A DNA stretch of 64,000 nt. Source: Neisseria subflava (GTDB taxonomy: Bacteria; Pseudomonadota; Gammaproteobacteria; Burkholderiales; Neisseriaceae). Shown in pieces: positions 55,390-64,000 of this stretch. The stretch is from NCBI RefSeq assembly GCF_003044935.1, contig NZ_POXP01000002.1:124001-188000 (forward strand), read 5' to 3'. The notes under the pieces are model-generated. The model worked only from the letters and a program-made list of their open reading frames with translations. It was not told where the DNA came from and did no database searches. The first letter of the stretch is position 1; each line of letters begins with the position of its first letter. Both the position numbers and the translations under genes were made by a program.

Positions 55390-57453
55390 TTATTCGCTCA
55401 AGAGCGCAATGTCGGCAACTGCGTTCATTTGTTCTGCCAAGCGGTTCAGCAGGTTCAAACGGTTTTGCTTCACGGCGGCATCTTCAGCCATAACCATCAC
55501 GCCGTCGAAGAATGCATCGACTTGCGGCTTGACGGAAGCCAGTTCGGACAAAGCAGTTTGGAAATTGCCTTCGGCAACGGCGGCGGCAATTTTCGGCTGC
55601 AAACCTTGCGCGGCAGCATACAGGGCTTTTTCTTCGTCTTGTTGCAACAGGCTTTCGTTAACCGCGCCCAACTCGGCATCGGCTTTTTTCAGCAGGTTTT
55701 GCACGCGTTTGTTGGCTGCGGCCAATGCGGCGGCTTCGGGCAGCTGTTTGAACGCGGCAACGGCCTGCAGTTTGGCCACTACGTCGTCCAAACGGCGCGG
55801 CTGTTTCGCCAATACGGCGGCAACGATGTCTTGCGGATAATCGTTTTGCAGCAACACGGCCAAACGCGCCTGCATGAAGTCGGCGGTTTCAGACGGCGTT
55901 TTCTCGTTGAGCAAACCTTGCGGGAAGCTGTTGAAGGCCGTCTGAATCAGTTCGTTTACGTCCAAACCGTACTGCATCAGCATACGCAAAATACCCAAGG
56001 CGGCACGGCGCAGGGCGTATGGGTCTTTGTCGCCGGTCGGAATCAGGCCGATGCCCCAAATGCCGACCAAGGTTTCCAGTTTATCGGCCAAAGCAACGGC
56101 GGTTGCCACTTTGCCCTCTGGCAGGTTGTCGCCGGCAAAACGCGGTTGGTAATGTTGCTCGATGGCTTCGGCGATTTCTTCGGTTTCGCCGTCCAAGCGG
56201 GCATAGTATTTACCCATGGTGCCTTGCAGTTCGGGGAACTCGCCGACCATTTCGGTTACCAAGTCGGCTTTGGCCAAACGTGCGGCGCGCTCGGCTGCGG
56301 CGGCATCCGCACCCAAAGCTTTGGCGATATGGGCGGCAATGCTTTGCAGGCGTTCGATGCGCTCGGCTTGCGAACCGATTTTGTTGTGGTAAACCACGCT
56401 GGACAATTTCGGCAGGCGGCTTTCCAAAGTCGCTTTTTGGTCTTGTTTGTAGAAGAACTCGGCATCAGACAGGCGCGCGCGCAAAACGCGTTCGTTGCCT
56501 TGGATGATGTGTGACGAATCTTCGGTTTGCAGATTGGACACCAGCAGGAAGCGGTTCATCAACTTGCCGTTTTGGTCGAGCAGCGGGAAGTATTTTTGGT
56601 TTTGCTGCATGGTCAGAATCAAACATTCCTGCGGTACGGCGAGGAAGTGTTCTTCAAAACCGGCTTCCAATACCACAGGCCATTCGACCAATGCGGTCAC
56701 TTCGTCCAACAATGCTTCATCGGCGGCAACGGTCGCGTTCAGACGGCCTGCCTGCTCGTTCAAGGCCGTCTGAATGGCGGCTTTGCGTTCGGCAAACGAT
56801 GCTTCCACTTTGCCTTGCTCGCGCATTTGTGCGGCGTAGCTGTCGGCATTTTCAATGGCGATTTCGCCACTGGAGAGGAAACGGTGACCCAATGTTTTGT
56901 TGCCGCTTTGCAGGCCCAAGACGTTGACGTTTACGATGTCGCCGCCGTGCAGCACGATCAGCCCGTGAACGGGGCGCACGAAGGTAAACGTGCTGCTGCC
57001 CCAACGCATCACTTTCGGAATCGGCAGTTTCTTAACCGCTTGATTGATAATATCTTCCAAGAGCTCGCCCAGCGGTTTGCCGGTTTGGACGTATTCGTAG
57101 GCGTACACGTCTTGCTTGCCGTCGTGGACGATGGTCAAGTCTTCGATTTTCGCACCCGCACCGCGCGCAAAACCTTCCAAAGCCTTAGTCGGCGCACCGT
57201 CTTTCATGGTATTCGCCACGGCAGGGCCTTTTTTCACAATTTTTTGATCGGCTTGAACGGCTTTCACGTTTTTGACTTGAACGGCCAAACGGCGCGGAGA
57301 AGCGTAGGCAGTGTATTCGGCTGCGCCGTCAATCAGTTGCGCCTTTTCCAAGCCTTCGGCAACGGAAGCGGCAAAATGGTTGCCCAAATTATTGAGGGCT
57401 TTTGGCGGGAGTTCTTCAGTGAGAAGTTCGATTAAAAGGGTTTGGGTTGTCAT
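55390..57453 (-). CDS. glyS: glycyl-tRNA synthetase beta subunit
   Basis: Beta subunit of the tetrameric alpha2beta2 glycyl-tRNA synthetase, needed for tRNA binding and activity. It begins TQTLLIELLTEELPPKAL and contains WGSSTFTFVRPVHGL, GHRFLS, FLAVPQECLILTMQQNQKYFP and the HD-like SVVYHNKIGSQAERIERL. The C-terminal anticodon-binding domain includes FFDGVMVMAEDAAVKQNRL. 687 residues, full length. The alpha subunit gene glyQ is not in the window. Confidence 0.97.
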   Translation of the reverse strand: MTTQTLLIELLTEELPPKALNNLGNHFAASVAEGLEKAQLIDGAAEYTAYASPRRLAVQVKNVKAVQADQKIVKKGPAVANTMKDGAPTKALEGFARGAGAKIEDLTIVHDGKQDVYAYEYVQTGKPLGELLEDIINQAVKKLPIPKVMRWGSSTFTFVRPVHGLIVLHGGDIVNVNVLGLQSGNKTLGHRFLSSGEIAIENADSYAAQMREQGKVEASFAERKAAIQTALNEQAGRLNATVAADEALLDEVTALVEWPVVLEAGFEEHFLAVPQECLILTMQQNQKYFPLLDQNGKLMNRFLLVSNLQTEDSSHIIQGNERVLRARLSDAEFFYKQDQKATLESRLPKLSSVVYHNKIGSQAERIERLQSIAAHIAKALGADAAAAERAARLAKADLVTEMVGEFPELQGTMGKYYARLDGETEEIAEAIEQHYQPRFAGDNLPEGKVATAVALADKLETLVGIWGIGLIPTGDKDPYALRRAALGILRMLMQYGLDVNELIQTAFNSFPQGLLNEKTPSETADFMQARLAVLLQNDYPQDIVAAVLAKQPRRLDDVVAKLQAVAAFKQLPEAAALAAANKRVQNLLKKADAELGAVNESLLQQDEEKALYAAAQGLQPKIAAAVAEGNFQTALSELASVKPQVDAFFDGVMVMAEDAAVKQNRLNLLNRLAEQMNAVADIALLSE

Positions 57454-57620
57454 GTGCTTATCGTTAAATAGGAAATTGGTTGACGTCTGAATACGGCATC
57501 ATGCGGTTTTCAGACGCAAGGTTAATTGAATTGACGGCGATTTTATCATTTTCAGACGGCCTGTGGCTGTCTTTCACAAACAATTTGCCCGATTTTCAAG
57601 CCACTTCGTCCGCAACAGCT

Positions 57621-58715
57621 TCAATTCGCAGCGCGGATATACGGCAAACCACTGGTTTCGTCGTATTCGGGAATGTCGCTTCCGGCAAACAGCGCACCGG
57701 CCAAACGCACGGCCGCGCCGGTAACGGCCGGGGAAATCATAAAGCCGTGGCGGAACAGGCCGTTGACTTCAATCAGGCGGCGTTCGCGGTTGAAGCGGAT
57801 TTCGGGGTTGTGGTGGTTTAAAGTCGGGCGCAGGCCGGTGGTCAGTTCCAAAAGGTTTGCCTCGCCAAATGCCGGATGCACGGCGTACAGCGCGGACAAA
57901 AGTTCCAAACCGGAACGCACGCTGGCCGGCGCTTGGCTTTCGCTTTCGATTTGGGTCGCACCAATCACAAAAATATGGTTTTCCTTCGGCGCGATATACA
58001 AAGGATAGCGCGGATGCAGCAGACGCACGGGGCGGGACAGCTCAATTTCGGGGGCGTAAACGCGCGCCACTTCGCCGCGAACGCCGCGCAAAACGCTTTC
58101 AGACGGCCTGTTCCACGCGCTCTTTGCACCATAACCGCGGCAGTCAATGACCCAATCGTATTGCGCTGCCAAATCTTCGACTTCGCGTTCGCACGACCAA
58201 TGACACGCTACATTCATCGACTCCAAAGCATCGGCCAACGCATTCAATACCTGCCGTCCGTCCAACTGCCCTTCTGTCGGCAGATACAGGCCGTCTGAAA
58301 ACCGCCCTGCCAGTTGCGGCTCGTTGGCTGCGATTTCATCCGCGTTCCAACGTATGGTTTCATGTTCCGCCACGCCGCCGCGCTTCAAATGACGGGCAAA
58401 CTCGGCAGAAAGCGGCTTGTCCTGCGTGTGCCAGACAATCAGGCTGCCGTTTTCCTGCATCATCACCGGCGTATTCAGGCGGCCGACAATCGCGCGCCAA
58501 AGCGCAATGCTTTGTTTGCCCAAACGGATGACTTCGGGCGTTGCCTCCACCGCTTCGGCAGACGGCGCCAGCATGGCCGCGGCAACATAAGCGGCGGCTT
58601 GCGCGCCGTTGCGTTCGCCTTTCTCAAACAACTCGACCGAAATGCCCTGCTCTGCCAGTTGGAACGCCATCAGACGGCCCGACAGACCGCCACCGAGTAC
58701 CGTAACCTTAGACAT
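57621..58715 (-). CDS. thiO: FAD-dependent oxidoreductase, ThiO (glycine oxidase)-like
   Basis: DadA/ThiO-type flavoenzyme of 364 residues. FAD-binding GGGLSGRLMAFQLAEQG lies at the N terminus, and the C-terminal half has the ELTTGLRPTLNHHNPEI and NGLFRHGFMISPAVTGAAVRLA region that closes over FAD in ThiO. ThiO oxidises glycine to the imine used in making the thiazole of thiamine. Start at 58715 with AAGGAGA upstream; the longer frame adds 26 residues. No other thi gene or TPP riboswitch is seen beside it, so the exact substrate is less certain. Confidence 0.82.
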   Translation of the reverse strand: MSKVTVLGGGLSGRLMAFQLAEQGISVELFEKGERNGAQAAAYVAAAMLAPSAEAVEATPEVIRLGKQSIALWRAIVGRLNTPVMMQENGSLIVWHTQDKPLSAEFARHLKRGGVAEHETIRWNADEIAANEPQLAGRFSDGLYLPTEGQLDGRQVLNALADALESMNVACHWSCEREVEDLAAQYDWVIDCRGYGAKSAWNRPSESVLRGVRGEVARVYAPEIELSRPVRLLHPRYPLYIAPKENHIFVIGATQIESESQAPASVRSGLELLSALYAVHPAFGEANLLELTTGLRPTLNHHNPEIRFNRERRLIEVNGLFRHGFMISPAVTGAAVRLAGALFAGSDIPEYDETSGLPYIRAAN

Positions 58716-58997
58716 CAGTTTCTCCTTGTTTTTAATATATAAATAAGCAGCATATTTTAGAACTTGTTTTGCTATATCACAATATCGACACAAAATGAGA
58801 ACAGTTTTTGCATACCATGCTCAAACTGAATCAGTAATACGCAAACAAAAAGCTTCCCTCTATACCCGACAGTTACCGCTTCAAGCTGCCAATCAGCTTT
58901 TATAAAAATATCTTCCTTACATAAAACCTACTATTTGAAGTGAGTGTGTTGCGACGGCAAATCAAATTATATTGACGCGTTAAATACGCCTGCCTGC
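58716..58997. other. gene-free spacer
   Basis: About 280 AT-rich bases between glnE and the ThiO-like gene. I see no open frame, uptake word pair or clear promoter. Confidence 0.5.
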
Positions 58998-61682
58998 TTA
59001 TCCGAACTTCACTTCTGCCCCGAATACTTCCTGCCATAGTTTTCGCACATTGCCGTAGTGGGTCAGCAACTCGTCCGTTACTTCGGTTTTTTTGGCATCG
59101 CGCAGTTTGGTGTTGTGTTGCTGCTGGCGGTAGAAGCGGTAGGCGGTGCGGCTTTGTTCGGCGAGGGTTTTGTCGATGAGGCCGCAGTCGGCGGCGATGT
59201 TCAATAGGGCGATGTTGCCGTAGTTATCGAGGAGTTGCGGATACTGGCGGGCATGGGCAAGTATCAGATATTGGACGATAAATTCAACATCGACCACGCC
59301 GCCGCGCGCGTATTTGACGTTGCTGTCGGCAGGCGGGTGGGTGGGAAACATTTTTTCGCGCATTTCGATGATTTCGCCTGCTAAAACGGTTTGGTCGCGT
59401 TCAGCGGTCAGCATCTCAGTACGGATACGATCGAAGGCCGTCTGAACATCAGGCGTACCGCAGATAAAACGGGCGCGGGTGAGGGACTGGTGTTCCCATG
59501 TCCATGCGTTTTCACGTTGGTATTTTTCAAAGGCAGCGATGCTGTGGGCGAGGAAACCTGCATCGCCGTTGGGACGCAGGCGCAGGTCGGTTTCGTAGAG
59601 GCTGCCTGCGCCGGTAGCGGCGGAAAGCCAGTTGGTTAGGCGGCGGGCGAGGCGGCTGTACACGTCGCCTGCATCGGGATGAGGGTCGTCATAAAGATAG
59701 ACCAAGTCGAGATCGGAGGAATAGCTGAGCTCTTTACCGCCCAGTCTGCCGTAGCCGATGATGGCAAATTGCGGCGCATCACGGTGTTTTTTGGGCATAT
59801 CCGCCCACGCGCACGGCAGGGCGGCGGCAAGGATGGTGTCGGCAAGTGCGGAGAGCTGGTCGGAAAGTGATTCTACCGTCCACAATCCGGCAAGGTCTTG
59901 AACGGCTAGGCGGAAGACTTGGGCGTGTTGGAAATGGCGCAGTGTGTCCATTTGTGCTTCGGTGTCGCCGCCGCAGGCTTTGAGATCGTTTGAAAGTGAG
60001 GCGGCAAGGGCCGGCCAGTCGAACGCGGTATCCAAAAGCTGCGTGCTGATGAGTTCGTCCAGCAAAATCGGATATTTGCTCAGATACGCCGCCACCCATG
60101 AGCTTTGGCTCATGATTTGTGCCAGATGAGCCAAGGTTTGCGGATGTTCGTTGAGGAAGGCGAGATAGGCGGAGCGGCGGCTGATGTTTTCGAGAAAGTC
60201 AAACAGCCGCATTAATGTGTCGGTCGGGTTGGGTTGCTCGGCCGCCGCCTGTACCAACAGCGGCACAATGGCGTCGAAACGCGGCTGGGCGTGGGCGGAA
60301 AGGTGGCGGTATTTATGGCCGTTGCGGATTTGGTCAAGCCGCGTGGCGATGGTTTCGGCATCAAACCCATATTCTTTCAGACGGCCTAGCCGTTCTTCTT
60401 CATCGGGTTTTTCCTGCCATGCCCATTGCCATTCGCTGTTGCTTTGCGTTTGCTCTTCGGGTTCACTCAAAATTTCGTTGAACAACTGATTGACTTTGTT
60501 CCGATGCACATTGAGGCCGTCTGAAAAAGCAGCATAGCTGTCGAAACCCATGCTTTCGGCGAGCAGTTGTTGCTGTTCGGGCGAGGTGGGCAGAGTTTGG
60601 GTTTGCTGGTCGTCCCAGTATTGCAGGCGGTGTTCGACGTCGCGCAGGAATCGGTAGGCGGCCAGCAGGGTTTCGACGTTTTCAGACGGCATGATGCCCA
60701 GCTCGGCAAGTTTCTTCAGCGTTTCCTGCGTGCCTTTCAGTTGCAGCGCGCGCATTTGTCCGCCGCGTATCATTTGGAAAATTTGGGCGATAAATTCGAC
60801 TTCGCGGATGCCGCCCGCGCCGAGTTTGATGTTGTCCGCCATACCTTTTTTGCTGACTTCGCTGCGGATTTGGCGGTGCAGGTTGCGCATCGCTTCATAC
60901 GCGCTGTAATCCAGATATTTGCGGAACACAAAGGGGCGCACCAGCGATTTGATGTCGTTCGGATACGGCGTAACCACGCGGCCTTTGCACCACGCATAAC
61001 GCTCCCATTCGCGCCCCTGTGTAATCAGATATTGCTCCAGCGCGGTTTCACTCAACACCAGCGCGCCCGAATCGCCGTCCGGCCGCAGCCGCATATCGAC
61101 GCGGAACACCTGCCCGTCGGCGGTAATGTCGTTCAACAATGCAATCAATTTCTGCCCGACTTTGGTGAAAAACTCCTGATTCCCCCGTTCGCGCCTGCCG
61201 TCGGTGTCGCCCGATTCGGGATAGACGAAAATCAAATCGATGTCGGAAGACACGTTCAACTCATAGCCGCCCGCCTTGCCCATCGCTACCACGCTCAAAT
61301 GCTGCGGCGATTTCGTATAACGCCCGATCGGCGTGCCGTACATATCCCGATAATAGGCGTAGGAAAAGTCCAATGCGGTATTGACGGCAAAATCGGCAAA
61401 CAGCGTAATCGTGCGGGTTACTTCGTTCAAATCGCTGATGCGGTTTATATCGCGCACGATAATCTGCGACACGACATAGCGGCGCAACTCGCGCAACTGC
61501 CGCGCCAATTCTTCCTCGTTTTCTTCCGCGCGGATTTTGTCCCAATCGGCAAAAGCTTGAAAATCAGCTTCGGTCAAAACCTTGTCCAACATGGGCAGGA
61601 AAATTTCAGGCTTGAGTTTGCCGTTGTCGAGCTGGCGGGCGAGAAAAAGGGAATAACGGCGGGCAGTATCGAGGCGGTTCAT
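58998..61682 (-). CDS. glnE: bifunctional glutamine synthetase adenylyltransferase/deadenylase
   Basis: Controls glutamine synthetase by adding or removing AMP in response to PII. Two nucleotidyltransferase domains are visible: the N-terminal one with SSDIDLIFVYPE (adenylyl removal) and the C-terminal one with YSSDLDLVYLYDD (adenylylation). Each is followed by a helical linker (GIREVEFIAQIFQMI and VVDVEFIVQYLIL). 894 residues, near normal for proteobacteria. Lies on its own between the spacer and the divergent yggX gene. Confidence 0.96.
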   Translation of the reverse strand: MNRLDTARRYSLFLARQLDNGKLKPEIFLPMLDKVLTEADFQAFADWDKIRAEENEEELARQLRELRRYVVSQIIVRDINRISDLNEVTRTITLFADFAVNTALDFSYAYYRDMYGTPIGRYTKSPQHLSVVAMGKAGGYELNVSSDIDLIFVYPESGDTDGRRERGNQEFFTKVGQKLIALLNDITADGQVFRVDMRLRPDGDSGALVLSETALEQYLITQGREWERYAWCKGRVVTPYPNDIKSLVRPFVFRKYLDYSAYEAMRNLHRQIRSEVSKKGMADNIKLGAGGIREVEFIAQIFQMIRGGQMRALQLKGTQETLKKLAELGIMPSENVETLLAAYRFLRDVEHRLQYWDDQQTQTLPTSPEQQQLLAESMGFDSYAAFSDGLNVHRNKVNQLFNEILSEPEEQTQSNSEWQWAWQEKPDEEERLGRLKEYGFDAETIATRLDQIRNGHKYRHLSAHAQPRFDAIVPLLVQAAAEQPNPTDTLMRLFDFLENISRRSAYLAFLNEHPQTLAHLAQIMSQSSWVAAYLSKYPILLDELISTQLLDTAFDWPALAASLSNDLKACGGDTEAQMDTLRHFQHAQVFRLAVQDLAGLWTVESLSDQLSALADTILAAALPCAWADMPKKHRDAPQFAIIGYGRLGGKELSYSSDLDLVYLYDDPHPDAGDVYSRLARRLTNWLSAATGAGSLYETDLRLRPNGDAGFLAHSIAAFEKYQRENAWTWEHQSLTRARFICGTPDVQTAFDRIRTEMLTAERDQTVLAGEIIEMREKMFPTHPPADSNVKYARGGVVDVEFIVQYLILAHARQYPQLLDNYGNIALLNIAADCGLIDKTLAEQSRTAYRFYRQQQHNTKLRDAKKTEVTDELLTHYGNVRKLWQEVFGAEVKFG

Positions 61683-61810
61683 AATCTTTGCCTGAATAAA
61701 CAGAAAAGACCATCATAGCAAGGTTTCAGGCCGTCTGAAACCCACGCTTTCCCCTATCCGTGCAATCGGCTAAAATACCAACCTTTGCAACCCCACATAA
61801 GGAAACCACC

Positions 61811-62086
61811 ATGACCCGTATGGTTCACTGCGTCAAACTCGGCAAAGAAGCCGAAGGCATGAAATTTCCGCCGCTGCCCAACGAATTGGGCAAACGCATT
61901 TTTGAAAACGTTTCCCAAGAAGCATGGATGGCTTGGACCCGTCACCAAACCATGCTGATCAACGAAAACCGCTTAAGCCTTGCCGATCCGCGCGCGCGCG
62001 AATACCTCGCCCAGCAGATGGAACAATACTTCTTCGGCGACGGAGCAGATGCCGTACAAGGCTACGTTCCGCAAGAGCCTAAATAA
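61811..62086 (+). CDS. yggX: Fe(2+)-trafficking protein YggX
   Basis: Small cytosolic protein of 91 residues linked to iron trafficking and protection of Fe-S clusters from oxidation. It starts [17 protein letters not shown] with the conserved Cys7, followed by [24 protein letters not shown] and the C-terminal MEQYFFG. Start at 61811 fits the family; the longer frame begins within the leader. DUS terminator downstream. Confidence 0.95.
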   Translation: MTRMVHCVKLGKEAEGMKFPPLPNELGKRIFENVSQEAWMAWTRHQTMLINENRLSLADPRAREYLAQQMEQYFFGDGADAVQGYVPQEPK

Positions 62087-62099
62087 GCATTGAAAAGCC

Positions 62100-62134
62100 A
62101 AGGCCGTCTGAAACCCGATTTTCAGACGGCCTTT
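62100..62134. terminator. inverted-DUS terminator after yggX
   Basis: AAGGCCGTCTGAAA/TTTTCAGACGGCCTT hairpin followed by a T/A-rich stretch. Confidence 0.85.
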
Positions 62135-62249
62135 AAAATTCCCGATTGCCCCGCATATTAGGCAAATAGAACAGATAAATCATACAAACCCATGATTCTC
62201 TGTTAGAATCCAAATTTCATTTATTTCAATCCACACTGGAGCAAACGCC

Positions 62250-62936
62250 ATGCAAAACGACGTTTACGACTATACCTCGCAAGGCTCGGTTGCCAAAAAT
62301 ACCGTCCTGCAAAAAACCTACCGCCTGCTCGGCCTGTCTTTCATTCCTGCCATTGCCGGCGCATTCTTTTCCGCCAAAACAGGCTTTAACATTTTCGCCA
62401 TGTTCGGTTCATACTATGTTGCCCTGGCCGCCTTCTTCGGCTTTTTCTACGGCATGACCTTCCTGATCGAGAAAAACCGTTACAGCAACGTCGGCGTAGC
62501 CCTGTTGATGATCTTCACTTTCGGTATGGGCCTTGCCATTAGCCCTATGTTGCAATACACCCTGTCTATTAACAACGGCGCGCAAATCGTCGGCACAGCC
62601 GCCGCCATGACCGCCGGTGTATTCTTCACCATGTCCGCTATGGCACGCCGCACCACAATGAACATGAACAAACTCGGCAGCTTCCTCGGTGCCGGCGCCA
62701 TCGTGCTCATGATTGCCGTTGTGGCCAACATCTTCCTCAACATCCCTGCCCTGAGCCTGACCATCGCGGCCGGCTTCGTTGTCTTCAGTTCCCTGATGAT
62801 TATGTGGCAGGTGCGTGCCGTTATCGACGGTGGTGAAGACAGCCACATCAGCGCGGCGCTGACCATCTTCATCTCCATCTACAACATTTTCAGCAGCCTC
62901 TTGAGAATCCTCATCTCTATTAGCGGTGACGACTGA
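62250..62936 (+). CDS. Bax inhibitor-1 (YccA/YbhL) family membrane protein
   Basis: A 228-residue integral membrane protein with seven predicted helices, member of the BI-1/TMBIM superfamily. The C terminus shows the family segment ISAALTIFISIYNIFSSLLRILISISGDD, with acidic residues proposed to form the di-aspartyl pH sensor of Ca2+-leak relatives. Its N-terminal VLQKTYRLLGLS is also typical. The E. coli relatives YccA and YbhL interact with FtsH or are unstudied. Stands alone between two DUS terminators. Confidence 0.88.
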   Translation: MQNDVYDYTSQGSVAKNTVLQKTYRLLGLSFIPAIAGAFFSAKTGFNIFAMFGSYYVALAAFFGFFYGMTFLIEKNRYSNVGVALLMIFTFGMGLAISPMLQYTLSINNGAQIVGTAAAMTAGVFFTMSAMARRTTMNMNKLGSFLGAGAIVLMIAVVANIFLNIPALSLTIAAGFVVFSSLMIMWQVRAVIDGGEDSHISAALTIFISIYNIFSSLLRILISISGDD

Positions 62937-62945
62937 TAAAGCCGC

Positions 62946-62975
62946 AAAGGCCGTCTGAAATTTCAGACGGCCTTT
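62946..62975. terminator. inverted-DUS terminator
   Basis: AAAGGCCGTCTGAAA directly followed by TTTCAGACGGCCTTTTT, a tight hairpin after the Bax-inhibitor-1 gene. Confidence 0.88.
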
Positions 62976-63042
62976 TTGATTTTTGACATCACCGGCAAAC
63001 TCCCCTATCCTGAACGTACACAAACCCCATTCCCAACCCAAA

Positions 63043-63555
63043 ATGACCACGACCACTCCGCGCCGTGCAGTGTACGCAGGCAGCTTCGACCCTCCCACCC
63101 TCGGCCACCTGTGGATGATACAGGAAGCCCAATCCCTCTTTGACGAACTCATTGTCGCCATCGGCACCAATCCCGAAAAGCGCAGCACCTACACCATAGA
63201 AGAACGCCGCGCCATGCTCGATGCCATTACCCACCCCTTCCCCAATGTCCGCATCAGCGTGTTTGAAAACCGCTTTTTGGTCGATTATGCCCGCGAAGCC
63301 AAAGCCAATTTTATCGTCCGCGGCATCCGTTCCGCCGCCGACTACGAATACGAACGCTCGATGCGCTACATCAACAGCGACATCGCCCCCGAAATCTCCA
63401 CCGTCTTCCTGATGCCGCCGCGCGAAATAGCCGAAGTATCCTCCACCATGGTCAAAGGCCTGGTCGGCCCACAAGGCTGGCGCGACATGATAGGCCGCTA
63501 CCTCCCCGACCCCGTCTATCAAAAAATCCTGCAAGACCACGAAACAAACACATAA
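63043..63555 (+). CDS. coaD: phosphopantetheine adenylyltransferase
   Basis: Penultimate step of coenzyme A synthesis, adenylylating 4'-phosphopantetheine. The nucleotidyltransferase signature is [15 protein letters not shown] at residues 11-25, with the GH of the H-x-G-H-type motif, and [16 protein letters not shown] and VSSTMVKGL are conserved further on. Start at 63043 ([14 protein letters not shown]); the longer frame extends into the leader. 170 residues, normal. Confidence 0.95.
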   Translation: MTTTTPRRAVYAGSFDPPTLGHLWMIQEAQSLFDELIVAIGTNPEKRSTYTIEERRAMLDAITHPFPNVRISVFENRFLVDYAREAKANFIVRGIRSAADYEYERSMRYINSDIAPEISTVFLMPPREIAEVSSTMVKGLVGPQGWRDMIGRYLPDPVYQKILQDHETNT

Positions 63556-63558
63556 AAC

Positions 63559-63590
63559 AAAGGCCGTCCGAACATTTCAGACGGCCTTCC
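63559..63590. terminator. bidirectional inverted-DUS terminator
   Basis: AAGGCCGTCCGAA (one mismatch in the uptake word) and TTTCAGACGGCCTT between convergent coaD and the last gene. Confidence 0.8.
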
Positions 63591-63602
63591 AATTTTCATT
63601 GA

Positions 63603-64000
63603 TTATTTACGGGCAGACGTCAACGCCTGCAGGTTTTGATTCAACGTTTCCATGTCCAACCAACCGGCGGCAATAAACAGCATCAAAATCACCGTACCCA
63701 CACACAGCACGCCGATACCATACAACAGATAGCCCACCAAAACACGGCCTACCGTCGCATTCCCCATCCACATCAAACCGCGTACCTGCACCACAAAAAC
63801 CCAAGCCTGCCACAGCAGCGCAAACGCAGCCAACGCCGGCACATACAACACCAGCAACAGCGGCAGCAGCAAAGCCTCAGACACCAAAATAAAGCCCCAC
63901 AAAGGCAACCGGGGCGCACCGTAATAATGCAGCACCTTGCGCATCGAGCGGCTCAACACCAACCATTTCACAATCACCAAAATCACCGACAGGCACACCG
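63603..64000 (-). CDS. hypothetical membrane protein, 5' end outside the window
   Basis: The frame is open to the window edge, so the N terminus is missing. The visible 132 residues contain about three hydrophobic helices (about 1-15, 34-70 and 85-112) and end DMETLNQNLQALTSARK. The GLMWMG...VGRVLVGYLLYGIGVL portion recalls YIP1-type membrane proteins, but no family is assigned. It converges on coaD. Confidence 0.55.
   Translation of the reverse strand, partial: VCLSVILVIVKWLVLSRSMRKVLHYYGAPRLPLWGFILVSEALLLPLLLVLYVPALAAFALLWQAWVFVVQVRGLMWMGNATVGRVLVGYLLYGIGVLCVGTVILMLFIAAGWLDMETLNQNLQALTSARK

Noticed and set aside
58716..58997. Possible TPP riboswitch before the ThiO-like gene
   Set aside because: No CTGAGA-type thi box or suitable hairpins are visible.

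Overview
The window looks like the chromosome of a commensal Neisseria. The 12-mer DNA uptake sequence AGGCCGTCTGAA (AG-DUS dialect) occurs dozens of times in both orientations, often as inverted pairs that form intergenic terminators. The encoded proteins are close to known Neisseria families (PBP2, MurE, LeuS, MntX). The AG dialect, rather than the ATGCCGTCTGAA of meningococcus and gonococcus, suggests the N. subflava/flavescens/perflava side of the genus. This species call is an inference from uptake words only.

Layout. (1) 1-17.5 kb, minus strand: the front of the division and cell wall (dcw) cluster, mraZ-rsmH-ftsL-penA-murE-murF-mraY-murD, then an L,D-transpeptidase. It is interrupted by accessory genes: an M23 lipoprotein with two membrane proteins between murE and murF, a 49-residue gene between murF and mraY, and a large AT-rich block between mraY and murD. 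That block holds a truncated haemoglobin and a five-gene operon with an M91-like zinc metallopeptidase and a Sel1-repeat protein. The cluster promoter and MraZ operator repeats are visible at 17.46-17.52 kb. (2) 17.7-30.9 kb: a MidA-type methyltransferase, two tRNAs, sspA-sspB, the cytochrome bc1 operon petABC, a NIF3 protein, metR, a pseudouridine synthase, mntX under a yybP-ykoY manganese riboswitch, dnaJ and leuS. (3) 31.1-33.7 kb: a foreign GATC-type restriction-modification cassette with two adenine methyltransferases, a MutH-sized endonuclease and a C-type regulator. (4) 33.8-44.1 kb: adhE with a class II FNR-like promoter, an MFS carrier, an NhaC-type antiporter, slyX, lysA-lptM, cyaY, luxS and a large secreted protein. 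(5) 44.2-53.8 kb: a small acyl-carrier-protein/ketosynthase set, rsmE, suhB, a candidate small RNA, ychJ, a soluble RsxB-type ferredoxin, then a BtrH-like protein, a secreted SH3-like protein and an ABC-2 exporter. (6) 54-64 kb: tRNA-Lys, mrp, glyS, a ThiO-like oxidase, glnE, yggX, a Bax-inhibitor-1 protein, coaD and a partial membrane protein.

How the parts work together: the first 17 kb makes and remodels peptidoglycan precursors and the septal machinery. The middle carries respiration (bc1), oxygen-limited metabolism (adhE), metal and iron-sulfur homeostasis (mntX, cyaY, mrp, yggX, nif3) and translation. The best candidates for something undescribed are the M91 metallopeptidase operon inside the dcw cluster, the MutH-type restriction cassette, the ACP/ketosynthase set near a BtrH/ABC-2 operon, and an unannotated small RNA downstream of suhB. 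All calls come from reading the sequence; no database search was run.
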